Below, in pieces: positions 32,314 through 40,958 of a DNA stretch of 64,000 nucleotides (position 1 is the stretch's first letter; every line of letters starts with the position of its first letter). The DNA is taken from assembly GCA_021825925.1 (NCBI GenBank), contig JAKAFP010000005.1, positions 310,001-374,000 of the forward strand, in the 5' to 3' direction. The notes under the pieces are model-generated. The model was not told the origin of the DNA, did no database searches, and saw nothing but the letters and a program-made list of their open reading frames with translations. The position numbers and the translations under genes are program-made. Origin of the DNA: Chloroflexota bacterium. GTDB lineage: Bacteria; Chloroflexota; Anaerolineae; Anaerolineales; Anaerolineaceae.

Positions 32314-34998
32314 ATGAGCCCAAAAAACACCAACCCTTATATCACAGAATTTATCTCCCTTGGCGGAAAGAAATTCCATTACTATCCGCTTCACCAGCTT
32401 AAAGGTGTCGGATCTTTACATGTAGAAGCCCTTCCCTACTGCATCCGCATCTTGTTGGAAAGCGCCATGCGGAATTTCAATGATCAGACCATCACCGCCC
32501 AGAACGTCAAGGATCTGGCCAGTTGGACCAGCATCCCCGGCGATCACGGGCTTGTTTCGTTTAATCCAGCACGCATCCTCCTACAGGACCTGACCGGCGT
32601 GCCCCTGGTTGTAGATCTGGCAGCCCTGCGTGCGGCTGCCCAAAGGAGCGGCAAAGACCCCGCCGGCATCAATCCGTTGATCCCGGTGGACCTGGTCATT
32701 GACCACTCCATCCAGGTGGATTTCGCCGGTTCTGAGGAAGCCCTCGCCAGGAACACCAAACTCGAATACACGCGTAACCGCGAACGTTACGAGTTCCTCA
32801 AATGGGCGCAGTCCTCCATCCACAACTTCAGGGTCATCCCCCCTGCATCAGGTATTGTCCATCAAGTTAATCTTGAATACCTGGCCCAGGTGGCCATGAC
32901 CAGTGCGGAAGGCGGTGAGACCTGGGTATACCCCGACAGCGTCTTCGGCACGGATTCACATACCACCATGATCAACGGTCTGGGTGTCTTGGGCTGGGGC
33001 GTGGGCGGCATCGAAGCCGCAGCCGCCATGCTGCGCCAGCCGGTGGAAACCCTCATTCCTGATGTGATCGGCGTGAACGTGACAGGAGTCCTCAAAGAAG
33101 GCGTTTCGCCCACGGATGTGGTGCTCACCCTCACACATATGCTGCGCAAACTGGGCGTGGTGAACAAGATGGTTGAATTTTACGGTGATGGCCTGGAGGC
33201 ACTCAGTGTACCCGACCGCGCCATGCTTTCCAATATGGCTCCCGAGTACGGCGCCACTGCGGCTTACTTCCCCGTGGACCAGGCCGTGCTGGACTTTATG
33301 CGCCTCACCGGCCGCCCGGAAGAGCTGGTCACGCTGGTTGAAGCCTACTTTAAAGCGCAAGGTCTGTTCCGCTCAAGTGGAAGTGTTGTACCGAGCTACA
33401 CCAGCAAGATCAACCTGGAACTGGATCAAATCGAACCCTCTCTGGCCGGACCCAAACGACCCCAAGATCTGGTTTCGCTGGATCTGGTCAGCGACAACTT
33501 CAAATCCGCACTTGCTGCGCCGCTGGATGCACGAGGATATGCACTATCCGCCGAATCTCTGGATAAAAAGGTCTCGCTCAAACTGAAAGAAGGCAACGCT
33601 GAACTGACGCACGGTTCTGTAGTGATCGCTTCGATCACATCCTGCACCAACACCTCTGACCCGTTCGCGTTGATCAGCGCCGGATTGCTGGCCAAAAAGG
33701 CCGCAGCCCTTGGTCTGAGGGCTCAACCATTTGTAAAGACGAGTTTTGCACCCGGCTCCAAGGCCGTGATGGATTATCTGCACAAAGCCGGACTGGTGGA
33801 GCCACTCGAGCAGCTGGGCTTCCATCTGGTCGGCTACGGCTGCGCCACCTGCATCGGCAACTCGGGTCCGCTCGACCCGGCCATCGGGGATGCAATCACG
33901 CAAAACAAATTGGTGGCCGCATCGGTGATCTCGGGCAACCGCAACTTTGAGGGCCGCGTCCATCCGCTGGTACAGGCCAACTACCTGGCATCCCCCGCCC
34001 TGGTGGTGGCTTACGCCATCAGCGGCAGCGTGGCGCGGAACATGAGACAGGATCCGCTCGGATATGGCAACAACGGTGAACCGGTCTTCTTAAAGGATAT
34101 TTGGCCTTCAAACCAGGAAGTTTATAACACCCTGAACCGGGTGGTCACACCGCAGGTCTATCGCGATGCCTATGCGAATATTACTGAGGGCGGTGAACTG
34201 TGGAAGGCGATCAAAGTGGAACCCAGCCTGCTTTATCCATGGAACCCGACTTCAACCTACATTCTTGAGTCGCCTTTCTGCGAAACCAGCAGCAACAACG
34301 ATACTGATCTGGTCAGTGCGCGTGTGTTAGCCATCTTCGGCGATTCGATCACCACCGACCACATCTCTCCGGCCGGCTCCATCCCAGCCACCTCACCCGC
34401 TGCGGAATACCTGCGCAGCAAGGGCGTACAGCCCGCGGATTTCAATTCCTATGGGGCTCGGCGCGGCAACCATGAAGTTATGGAACGCGGCACCTTTGCC
34501 AATATTCGCATCAAAAACCTGATGCTGCCGGGCATCGAAGGAAGTCAGACCAGGCATTACCCTGACGGTGAACAGATGAGCATCTTTGCCGCCGCCCAAC
34601 TCTACAAACAGGACGGTGTGGACACTGTCATTTTGGCCGGCAAAGAATACGGCACCGGTTCCAGCCGGGACTGGGCTGCCAAAGGTCCATTACTGCTGGG
34701 CGTTAAAGCCGTGATCGCTGAATCGTTTGAACGCATCCACCGCTCCAATTTGGCGGGCATGGGCGTGCTGCCCCTGCAGTTCCTGGCTAAGGACAACCCC
34801 AAAGACCTGGGCCTGGACGGTTCTGAACTGATCTCCTTCCAGGGGTTGAACCAGTTGACCCCCGGTGGCATGATCTCGGTCACTGCCCACAAGAAAGGCG
34901 GCGTCACGGTGCGCTTTTTGGTGAAGGTGCTGCTTAATTCAGAAGCAGAGATCAAGCTTTGGCAAAACGGCGGCATTTTGAAGTCGTTTGTGAATTAG
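32314..34998 (+). CDS. acnA: Aconitate hydratase, AcnA/IRP type
   Basis: 894 residues. It isomerises citrate to isocitrate with a [4Fe-4S] cluster. Cluster ligands are Cys444 (SCTNTSDP), Cys510 and Cys513 ([11 protein letters not shown]). Other motifs: [28 protein letters not shown]-like stretch, [15 protein letters not shown] in the swivelling domain, and [14 protein letters not shown]. I place the start at ATG 32314 (AAAGGA upstream), 1 base after the icd stop; the frame is open further upstream within icd. A decayed duplicate of its last ~330 bases lies 870 bases downstream, and its present terminator and tail may have come with the AT-rich insertion. Confidence 0.96.
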   Translation: [894 protein letters not shown]

Positions 34999-35002
34999 AG
35001 AT

Positions 35003-35037
35003 TTAGCCCTCAAGAATACTTGAGGGCTAATTTTATT
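35003..35037 (+). terminator. Intrinsic terminator after aconitase
   Basis: A 12-bp stem (35003-35014 with 35019-35030), AATA loop, then TTTTATTTTA. Confidence 0.85.
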
Positions 35038-35149
35038 TTATGCTCAAATTAAAAATAAAAATCCCGAGAATTTTTAGTCAAATTGCCTAAAATTAATAAA
35101 CACCGTAAAAACACAAATGATGGCCAAGGTTTGGGTTTAAACAAAATCG

Positions 35150-35632
35150 TTATTTCCACTGCTCCATAAATTCTTCTATTGCCGCGCAAATTGGACGGGT
35201 GCTTTTGGGAATGGCGATATTCCAACGAACATCTAATTCATTGTTTTCGTTCTGCCATATCATGAATTGTGAAACATCAATATTTAATTGGTCATCAATT
35301 CGATTTTCAGCACTAATGGGTAAGTATTTACCAAATGGAAAATAGTTGAAAGCAATAGTCTTACCAGTAATAATATTCTTGATTCTGACGCTGAATTGCT
35401 CATATTGTCCTTTAGTACCGGAACTTAACAATGTAATTATTCCCCTTGTAGTTCCGTTTAAGTTACAAACACCACGGTTCTTGTTCCAGATGATAGGTAT
35501 TTCAAATTCAAAAGGTTCAAGAATTTTTCGAAAGCCCACTTTTGCATCAACAATATGAGTGACACCATTACCTTTGGATATTAATTCAGAATTTTGGTTC
35601 TCGTATATGATCTTCATTTGATTTCTACCCAT
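35150..35632 (-). CDS. Unknown protein in an AT-rich insertion behind aconitase
   Basis: 160 residues, no recognised domain. The predicted content is beta-rich in the first two thirds (KIIYENQNSEL, FEFEIPIIWN, GIITLLSS) with a C-terminal helix (PICAAIEEFMEQWK). The last part (STRPICAAIEEFMEQW) loosely recalls small bacterial effector or immunity-like proteins but I would not assign a function. Strongly AT-biased compared with the flanking TCA genes. It is in opposite orientation to aconitase, and a decayed aconitase tail lies beyond it. This points to horizontal arrival. Confidence 0.55.
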   Translation of the reverse strand: MGRNQMKIIYENQNSELISKGNGVTHIVDAKVGFRKILEPFEFEIPIIWNKNRGVCNLNGTTRGIITLLSSGTKGQYEQFSVRIKNIITGKTIAFNYFPFGKYLPISAENRIDDQLNIDVSQFMIWQNENNELDVRWNIAIPKSTRPICAAIEEFMEQWK

Positions 35633-35670
35633 ATAATATTCAACGATAAACTGGTAAATAAAAACAAATC

Positions 35671-35690
35671 AAAACAAAACAAAACAAAAC
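35671..35690. repeat. Short AAAAC tandem repeat
   Basis: Four perfect copies of AAAAC upstream of the unknown minus-strand gene; an imperfect copy precedes them. Simple sequence in an AT-rich stretch, no assigned role. Confidence 0.8.
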
Positions 35691-35871
35691 TTTATTAGCA
35701 CACTTCAATATTGAAATAAAGTATTCAAATCCTTGTAACAACTCTTTTTTTGTTTATAAGGTTGATTAATTAACATGGATCTCAATTTACAGATTATTAT
35801 ACTTTTTTCCATCTACTTCGACGAAAACTAACGACTCTTATCAAATACTTATTAACATATGACACAGTCAT

Positions 35872-36140
35872 TTTGCTGCCAGGGGTCCGTTTCTGCTGGG
35901 CGTCAAAACCGTGATCGCCGAATCGGTTGAACGCATCCACCGCGCCAACCTGGCGGGCAAGGAATGCTGAACTGATCTCTTTCCATGGATTTAACTAGTT
36001 GACCCCAGGCGGCATGATCTCGGTCACTGTCCACAAGAAAGGCGGCGTCACGGTGTGTGTCCTGACGTAGGTGCAGCTCAATTCAGAGGTAGTGATCAAC
36101 CTGTGTCAAAACGCGGGGATTTTGAAGTCGTTTGTGAAAA
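35872..36140 (+). pseudogene. Decayed duplicate of the aconitase 3' end
   Basis: This segment aligns with 34671-34993 of acnA in the same orientation: CTGCTGGGCGTC, GAACGCATCCACCGC, GGCATGATCTCGGTCACTG, AAGAAAGGCGGCGTCACGGTG and TTTTGAAGTCGTTTGTGAA are shared. By hand the last ~128 bases are about 84% identical. About 60 bases are deleted in the middle, and a TAG interrupts the frame (GTC CTG ACG TAG). It cannot encode a working protein. It is followed by its own GC-rich hairpin, perhaps the ancestral acnA terminator. Confidence 0.88.
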
Positions 36141-36166
36141 AGAGTGAGTTTGATTTGTTAAAGACG

Positions 36167-36184
36167 CCTGCGGAAATCCGCAGG
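36167..36184. terminator. GC-rich hairpin after the aconitase remnant
   Basis: An 8-bp stem CCTGCGGA / TCCGCAGG with short loop; flanks GACG and GGGCTTTG. May be the relic terminator of the ancestral aconitase copy, and could also serve the toxin gene ending at 36201. Confidence 0.6.
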
Positions 36185-36200
36185 GGCTTTGTGTTTGACA

Positions 36201-36473
36201 TTATGGGTTTTTCAAGCACTCATCATGGTTATCCACATTGCGCAGCAGGCAGATGGTCTTGCCGTTTTCCTCGTCCAACTGAAAAGTCATCCGATATTTT
36301 AAATCTATCCTGGCCTCCCAAATGCCCGGTGCACCTTGCACCTTTTTTACACCCAAAGACGGATAAAATGTATCCTCTTCCAGTAAACGCAATGCGCGTA
36401 CCGTCTTTTTCTGGATCTCCTTGGGTAAAGACTGGAAGGCTTTCTTAAAGCGTTCGGTGCGAACAAAGATCAT
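36201..36473 (-). CDS. RelE/ParE-superfamily toxin
   Basis: 90 residues. MIFVRTERFKKAFQSLPKEIQKKTVRALRLLEED followed by VKKVQGAPGIWEARIDLKYRMTFQLD is the compact RelE-like fold, with the Arg-x-x-Tyr-Arg (DLKYRMTF) strand seen in mRNA-interferase toxins and a C-terminal RNVDNHDE (His). It probably cleaves ribosome-bound mRNA, but a gyrase-poisoning ParE type cannot be excluded. It overlaps the AbrB-type antitoxin gene by 4 bases. Confidence 0.82.
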   Translation of the reverse strand: MIFVRTERFKKAFQSLPKEIQKKTVRALRLLEEDTFYPSLGVKKVQGAPGIWEARIDLKYRMTFQLDEENGKTICLLRNVDNHDECLKNP

Positions 36474-36760
36474 TTATCAGATTCCAGATCGTTGATCAAC
36501 TCATCAATATTGTCAAATATTTCCACCTTCCCGGTTTGGATATCCGCTTCTGCCTGGTGCTCACCCTGCTGCCAGCGTTTGCTCCAAAAATAAGTTTGGG
36601 AGCGGTCAATCGCCATTTGCGGAGTTAATCGAATAGAGCCATCGTCTTCCACTTTTACATCCAACAAGTCGCCTGCTTTAAGGTTCGTCTTGCGGCGCAC
36701 TGAAGTGGGTAATGTGATCTGTCCATTCTCCCTTAATTGTAAAACTGAATTATCGGTCAT
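36470..36760 (-). CDS. AbrB/MazE-type antitoxin
   Basis: 96 residues. Swapped-hairpin SpoVT-AbrB domain: LQLRENGQITLPTSVRRKTNLKAGDLLDVKVEDDGSIRLTP. The C-terminal tail (residues ~50-96) is acidic and probably wraps the toxin. Pairing an AbrB-fold antitoxin with a RelE-fold toxin is a known but less usual combination. It comes first, overlapping the toxin by 4 bases. Confidence 0.85.
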   Translation of the reverse strand: MTDNSVLQLRENGQITLPTSVRRKTNLKAGDLLDVKVEDDGSIRLTPQMAIDRSQTYFWSKRWQQGEHQAEADIQTGKVEIFDNIDELINDLESDK

Positions 36761-36882
36761 TTCAACCTCTTAATTTGCGAATTTCGTAATTTCAATATTT
36801 TCTATTTTACAATACTAATAAGTGAAATACAAGTGTATATGCCTGATTGTTGATTGAACAGACAAGTTCAATAACTAAGTTA

Positions 36883-36916
36883 AAAGACACCCGCGGGTTT
36901 CCGCGGGTGTCTTTTT
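36883..36916. terminator. Strong bidirectional terminator
   Basis: A 14-bp perfect stem (36883-36896 with 36901-36914) and GTTT loop; T-rich on both strands. It lies just downstream of the lipoprotein gene ending at 36922. Confidence 0.85.
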
Positions 36917-36921
36917 GTTAA

Positions 36922-38070
36922 TCAATCGCGTGGGTCAAAACCCGGGTTTTCCAATTCCCAGGTCCGATAAGTATCAGCCATCTGCGAGAAGGTCGCCCAT
37001 TGTACCTGTCCGCTGGCCACCAGGGGATCAATCACCTCGGTAAGGAATTTATCCAACACCGCAAACGGGGCGGCGGGGTCGCCGCGAAATTCAGCCGGGT
37101 GTATGGTAAAGTGAAAGACATTCACCTCATCAGCTCTGGCGGTTGCCAGCGAATTCATCAAACTTTGTTCAAGATAGGCAAAATAGGCTTCATCGCCGCC
37201 GGCTGCTTCGGATTGTTTGATGGTCATGACGTCTTCGCGGTCAAACTGACCTTCCGGCAGAAAGATGATCTTGCCCATAGGGTCATGAGTTGAAATGCGC
37301 GAGAAATCTTCACCGTTTGTCCCACCGGAAGGACGCCATGGATTGATGCCCTGCAGCGACATATCCGTGGTCTGAGTTTCAGGGCTTTTCCAATCGCTGT
37401 TGACCCTTAACCCGGCACAGGCTGCAGCCTGGTAAACACGCGGATAGAGATTCCCCCCACTCCAGTAAGTGACTTCATGCACCCCACTGGCCATTTGGAT
37501 CAGACTGATCTCCTCCCGCATCACCTCACACCATTTATCTACTGAAAGTGTAGCGGATTTTGTCCCAAGATGGGCGTCTTCATGAAAATGAAGCGCGATC
37601 TCAAACCCCATCGCAGCCAGATCCTCCAGAATCGAACTGTTTGAAAAAATAACACTTTCTGTAAAAGGTGACTGCACCTGAATGGTCATTACGCCGCCGT
37701 GAGCCGCCACCATATCAGCCACGGTGCGAATATAGTTGGAGTGCAGTTTGAAAAAAGCAGGATCCGCATAATCCCCCTTGTTATTGGCAACATACCCCTG
37801 CATGGATTCACCAAATGGCTCCACATGCATGCCGATCGAGAAAAGGATCACCGGTGCTGCCTTTGAAGTCTCGGATTGGGGTTGTTCGGTTACGATTTCA
37901 GTGGCGACTTGTGTGCTTTCAACCAGAGTCGGTAATGATTCAGGTGTTTGACCCGTTGGGTCTGGCGTTTGAACTGTCGAGTCTGGAATTTGCGTTTCGC
38001 CTCCCAGAGGTAAATTACATGACACCAATAAAAATGCAAGAAGAATAAGAACCAATGGTATTTTTTTCAT
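36922..38070 (-). CDS. Lipoprotein with polysaccharide-deacetylase-like fold (putative)
   Basis: About 382 residues from ATG 38070 (GGAGG upstream). Lipobox LLVSC with Cys ~18 leads into CNLPLGG, then a Thr/Pro/Gln-rich linker (to ~75). The domain that follows contains ILFSIGMHVEPF (Asp replaced at the NodB metal motif), MGFEIALHFHEDAHLG (His-rich), VTYWSGGNLYPRVYQAAACAGLRVNSDW and NVFHFTIHPAEF. This order resembles the NodB-like (CE4) carbohydrate esterase barrel, with the H-F-H pair as likely metal ligands. Substrate not predictable. Surface-anchored. Confidence 0.6.
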   Translation of the reverse strand: MKKIPLVLILLAFLLVSCNLPLGGETQIPDSTVQTPDPTGQTPESLPTLVESTQVATEIVTEQPQSETSKAAPVILFSIGMHVEPFGESMQGYVANNKGDYADPAFFKLHSNYIRTVADMVAAHGGVMTIQVQSPFTESVIFSNSSILEDLAAMGFEIALHFHEDAHLGTKSATLSVDKWCEVMREEISLIQMASGVHEVTYWSGGNLYPRVYQAAACAGLRVNSDWKSPETQTTDMSLQGINPWRPSGGTNGEDFSRISTHDPMGKIIFLPEGQFDREDVMTIKQSEAAGGDEAYFAYLEQSLMNSLATARADEVNVFHFTIHPAEFRGDPAAPFAVLDKFLTEVIDPLVASGQVQWATFSQMADTYRTWELENPGFDPRD

Positions 38071-38185
38071 AAAAACCTCCAAGGAATGATTACTGATCTC
38101 ATAATCATTTTATAAGTTATTTGTGAAGTTATTATGAAGGGCATCCAAAAAATGGATAAATACGAGAAATCGCCATGCTTGCATT

Positions 38186-38215
38186 TTGTAACCAAGTTAC
38201 ACACTGGATTATAAT
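38186..38215 (+). promoter_or_regulatory. Promoter of the lipoprotein at 38247
   Basis: TTGTAA (38186-38191), 18-base spacer, TATAAT (38210-38215). A small dyad GTAAC-CAA-GTTAC (38188-38200) overlaps it. Confidence 0.5.
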
Positions 38216-38246
38216 AACCCCACTTAATTATGTTATTGGAGAAAAA

Positions 38247-38984
38247 ATGAAAAGATTTCTAATGGTTTTATTGATCGCCACCCTGCTGCTCACGGCCTGC
38301 GGTGCCAAATCAGACGCCGTTTCAACAGGGTCGGATGACCTGAGCGGAGCACTTAACCTGTTATTGGGCACCACTGACTCGCCCAGTGTCTTCGATTCTT
38401 ATCACCTTGAGTTGGTGTTGGATTCCCCACAGGCTAACGACGATTACACTGCCGTGGTGAATGAGAAGATCAGCATTTCCGCGGATGTGGCTGGCAAGAA
38501 CATCCACATTTTACAGATAGACCCCGGTGAAACCACGCCCAAAGAAGGCTACATCATCGGTGATACCGAAAAAGAATACAAACTGGTGGACGGCGCCTGG
38601 CAGGAAATGATGGGACAGATTGCCCTGGGTTGGGCCATGTGGCCGATGCAGGTGGTCATGCCCTACGCGTATACGACTTCTGTTTATGCCGGCAAACTGG
38701 GCACTGAAGAGGTGGATGGCCGCAAGGCAGTGGCTTATGAACTGGACACCGCCAAAGCCGACCCTGCCGTCCTGGCAGGCATGGAGGCTTTTGGACTCGG
38801 AAAATTTACCGGCACCGGCAAGGTGTGGATAGACAAGGAAACCGGCGCACTGCTCAAATTGCAGCTTGATTACACCGAAGACGTTTTCAATGCAGACGCA
38901 AGCGCTGTGGTTGCACCCGGAACCGGCTCCATCACCATGGAAGTCACAAAGGTCGGTCAGGTGACGGTCACCTCACCTCATTAA
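38247..38984 (+). CDS. LppX/LolA-like lipoprotein (putative)
   Basis: About 245 residues from ATG 38247 (TTGGAG upstream; the frame opens earlier at 38175). Lipobox LLTAC (Cys ~18). The mature part begins DSYHLELVLDSPQ and continues with beta strands such as KISISADVAGKNIHILQI, EYKLVDGAWQEMMG and a C-terminal VWIDKETGALLKLQLDY. This antiparallel beta sheet cradle is the style of LolA/LppX proteins that bind lipids, often with D-x-x-T-G-x-x-x-x-L/W near the end. Monocistronic, with a strong terminator. Ligand unknown. Confidence 0.68.
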   Translation: MKRFLMVLLIATLLLTACGAKSDAVSTGSDDLSGALNLLLGTTDSPSVFDSYHLELVLDSPQANDDYTAVVNEKISISADVAGKNIHILQIDPGETTPKEGYIIGDTEKEYKLVDGAWQEMMGQIALGWAMWPMQVVMPYAYTTSVYAGKLGTEEVDGRKAVAYELDTAKADPAVLAGMEAFGLGKFTGTGKVWIDKETGALLKLQLDYTEDVFNADASAVVAPGTGSITMEVTKVGQVTVTSPH

Positions 38985-39001
38985 TCAATATCCGATTTTG
39001 C

Positions 39002-39038
39002 AAAACTCCGATTTCAAAAAAAGAAATCGGAGTTTTTT
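39002..39038 (+). terminator. Intrinsic terminator
   Basis: A 14-bp stem (39002-39015 with 39023-39036), A-loop, followed by T-rich sequence. Confidence 0.9.
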
Positions 39039-39084
39039 ATTTAATTGGCATTATAATATTGACAAGCAACCAGGAGTTTTCTGA

Positions 39085-39105
39085 ATGACGACTGATATCC
39101 TCTAA
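39085..39105 (+). CDS. Short upstream ORF in the ABC-F leader (6 aa)
   Basis: ATG to TAA encoding MTTDIL. It has a good ribosome site (CCAGGAG, 8 bases upstream), better than many real genes here. It lies in the leader of the ABC-F gene, ahead of a terminator-like hairpin. Short leader peptides of this kind sense ribosome-stalling antibiotics in several ABC-F genes. Confidence 0.5.
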   Translation: MTTDIL

Positions 39106-39121
39106 AATCCAACCTTTTTTC

Positions 39122-39209
39122 GGGCAACCTTATCGGTCGCGGAGCACGCTCCGCACAGTTACTTTTTAACTATTTCACCGAGGGCATTTGCCCCCGGTTT
39201 TCGTTTTTA
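39122..39209 (+). promoter_or_regulatory. Putative attenuator in the ABC-F leader
   Basis: A terminator-like hairpin (39177-39185 with 39190-39198, one mismatch) is followed by TTTTCGTTTTT, 15 bases before the ABC-F start. An upstream GGGCAA (39122-39127) can pair with TTGCCC (39188-39193), competing with the terminator's 3' arm. A separate strong hairpin sits between (39139-39154). This is an on/off RNA switch layout; proof would need structure probing. Confidence 0.5.
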
Positions 39210-39224
39210 AAGGTCAGGTCATTC

Positions 39225-40853
39225 ATGCTTGTGGTTCATCATCTTTCAAAATCCTTCGGGATCACACCCGTTTTAACTGATATATCCTTTGCCATTAACC
39301 CCGGTGAGAAGATCGCACTGGTCGGACCCAATGGCTGCGGCAAGACCACCTTGCTGCGCATCCTTGCCGGCCAGGATCGAAGCGATTCCGGCAATGTTCA
39401 ATTTAACCCGCCCGATCTAAGCGTGGGCTACCTGCCTCAGGGCGGAAGTTTCAATGCGGAAGATACTTTCGCTGATTTCATCCGTCGCGCTGAGGGAGAT
39501 CTGCCAGGGTTGTCTTTGCAGCTTGAAGGCCTGGCCGGGCAGTTGATGCGCTCCCCTCAGAGTATCGCCTTGCAAAGGCAGTACGATACTGTTCTGGCAC
39601 AAATAGAGGAGCGTTCCAGCTCCGCGACCAGCGCGCCAGCCGTGCTGGCTTCGCTTGGGTTGGACCAACTGCCCGGCAAGCTTCCGCTTTCAGCGCTCAG
39701 CGGCGGACAGAAAACCAGACTGGGGCTGGCTGGCATCCTGCTCGCCAATCCAAAACTGCTCCTTCTGGACGAACCCACCAACCATCTCGATTTCGAAATG
39801 CTGGAGTGGCTTGAAACCTGGCTGCTGCATTCGCGCTGCGCAGTGCTGGTCGTCTCTCACGACCGCGCTTTTCTGGATAACGTCGCCCACACCATCCTCG
39901 AGTTGGATCCTGCCACCCACACCCTAAAATCTTATCCTGGCAATTACAGCGAATACCTCGAACAAAAGCAGGCAGAGCAGAAAAAACAATGGGACGAATA
40001 TCGCGACCAGGAGACGGAAATCCGCCGTATGAAACAGGATATCACCAGAACCAAACAGCAATCTCTGCACGTAGAACTTACCACCACGCCCCGTCAACCT
40101 GGAGTCCGCCGCATTGCAAAAAAAGTGGCAAAAAAAGCCCTGTCGCGTGAAAAAAAGCTGGATCGTTACATTGAATCCGAAGACCGTGTCGAAAAACCAC
40201 ATGAGTCATGGCAGATGAAAATGGATTTTGCCTCAACGCCTGAAAGCGGCCGGGATGTGTTGATCCTTGAGGATCTATCCATTGGCTATGGCCAGACGGT
40301 CATTCTAAGCGGGCTGAACGCCGTGCTTCGTTACGGTGAACGTGCTGCACTGGTGGGTCCCAACGGGTGCGGCAAGACCACCCTGCTGCGTACGGCCGCC
40401 GGCATTCTGGCGGTGCTGGGCGGGCGCTGCCGTCTGGGCGCCAACGTCATCCCAGGCTATATCACTCAAGAGCAGGAAGACCTGGTTTCAGGGTTAAATG
40501 CCTTGACCACCTTTCAACGCAGTGCCAGCCTCAACGAGACGGAATCACGCGCCTTTTTACACAAATACCTCTTCAGTGGGGATGAAGTCTTCACCTCCGT
40601 GGGCAGCCTTTCTTACGGGCAACGCGCCCGATTGGCGCTGGCCTGCCTGGTGGCACGCGGCTGTAATTTCCTGCTTTTGGATGAACCTCTCAACCATCTT
40701 GATCTGCCCTCACGTGCCCAGTTTGAACAAGCACTGGCTGATTTTGAAGGCACCATCCTCACCGTGGTGCACGATCGTTATTTCATCGAACGTTATGCCA
40801 CCCATGTGTGGCAGATCCAGGAAAAAGAACTCAAAACACTAAAGATGCAATAA
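39225..40853 (+). CDS. ABC-F family ATPase (ribosome-associated)
   Basis: 542 residues: two ABC domains on one chain, no membrane segment. Domain 1 has Walker A GPNGCGKTTLLRILAG (~32-47), signature LSGGQKTRLGLA and Walker B LLLLDEPTNHLD. An inter-domain linker (~245-330) is Lys/Arg/Glu-rich. Domain 2 has Walker A GPNGCGKTTLLRTAAG, signature SYGQRARLALA (SYGQ variant) and LLLDEPLNHLD. ABC-F proteins act on the ribosome: some rescue stalled translation, others displace antibiotics from the peptidyl-transferase centre. The regulated leader favours an antibiotic-response type (inference). Confidence 0.93.
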   Translation: MLVVHHLSKSFGITPVLTDISFAINPGEKIALVGPNGCGKTTLLRILAGQDRSDSGNVQFNPPDLSVGYLPQGGSFNAEDTFADFIRRAEGDLPGLSLQLEGLAGQLMRSPQSIALQRQYDTVLAQIEERSSSATSAPAVLASLGLDQLPGKLPLSALSGGQKTRLGLAGILLANPKLLLLDEPTNHLDFEMLEWLETWLLHSRCAVLVVSHDRAFLDNVAHTILELDPATHTLKSYPGNYSEYLEQKQAEQKKQWDEYRDQETEIRRMKQDITRTKQQSLHVELTTTPRQPGVRRIAKKVAKKALSREKKLDRYIESEDRVEKPHESWQMKMDFASTPESGRDVLILEDLSIGYGQTVILSGLNAVLRYGERAALVGPNGCGKTTLLRTAAGILAVLGGRCRLGANVIPGYITQEQEDLVSGLNALTTFQRSASLNETESRAFLHKYLFSGDEVFTSVGSLSYGQRARLALACLVARGCNFLLLDEPLNHLDLPSRAQFEQALADFEGTILTVVHDRYFIERYATHVWQIQEKELKTLKMQ

Positions 40854-40958
40854 TGGCAGCGGTGCTAAATTGGAACACATTCGTTTACATAACATATTGA
40901 AAAGGACTTTTAAACGTAATATAGTGAATAAATACTAAATCTACTCGGAGGGAAAAAG

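Noticed and set aside
35671-35690. AAAAC repeat as a CRISPR or phase-variation tract
   Set aside because: Only four 5-base units with no spacers and not inside a gene.
36071-36448. 125-codon plus-strand frame starting in the aconitase remnant
   Set aside because: It joins part of the decayed tail, in a different context, to the antisense strand of the RelE-type toxin gene. Accidental.
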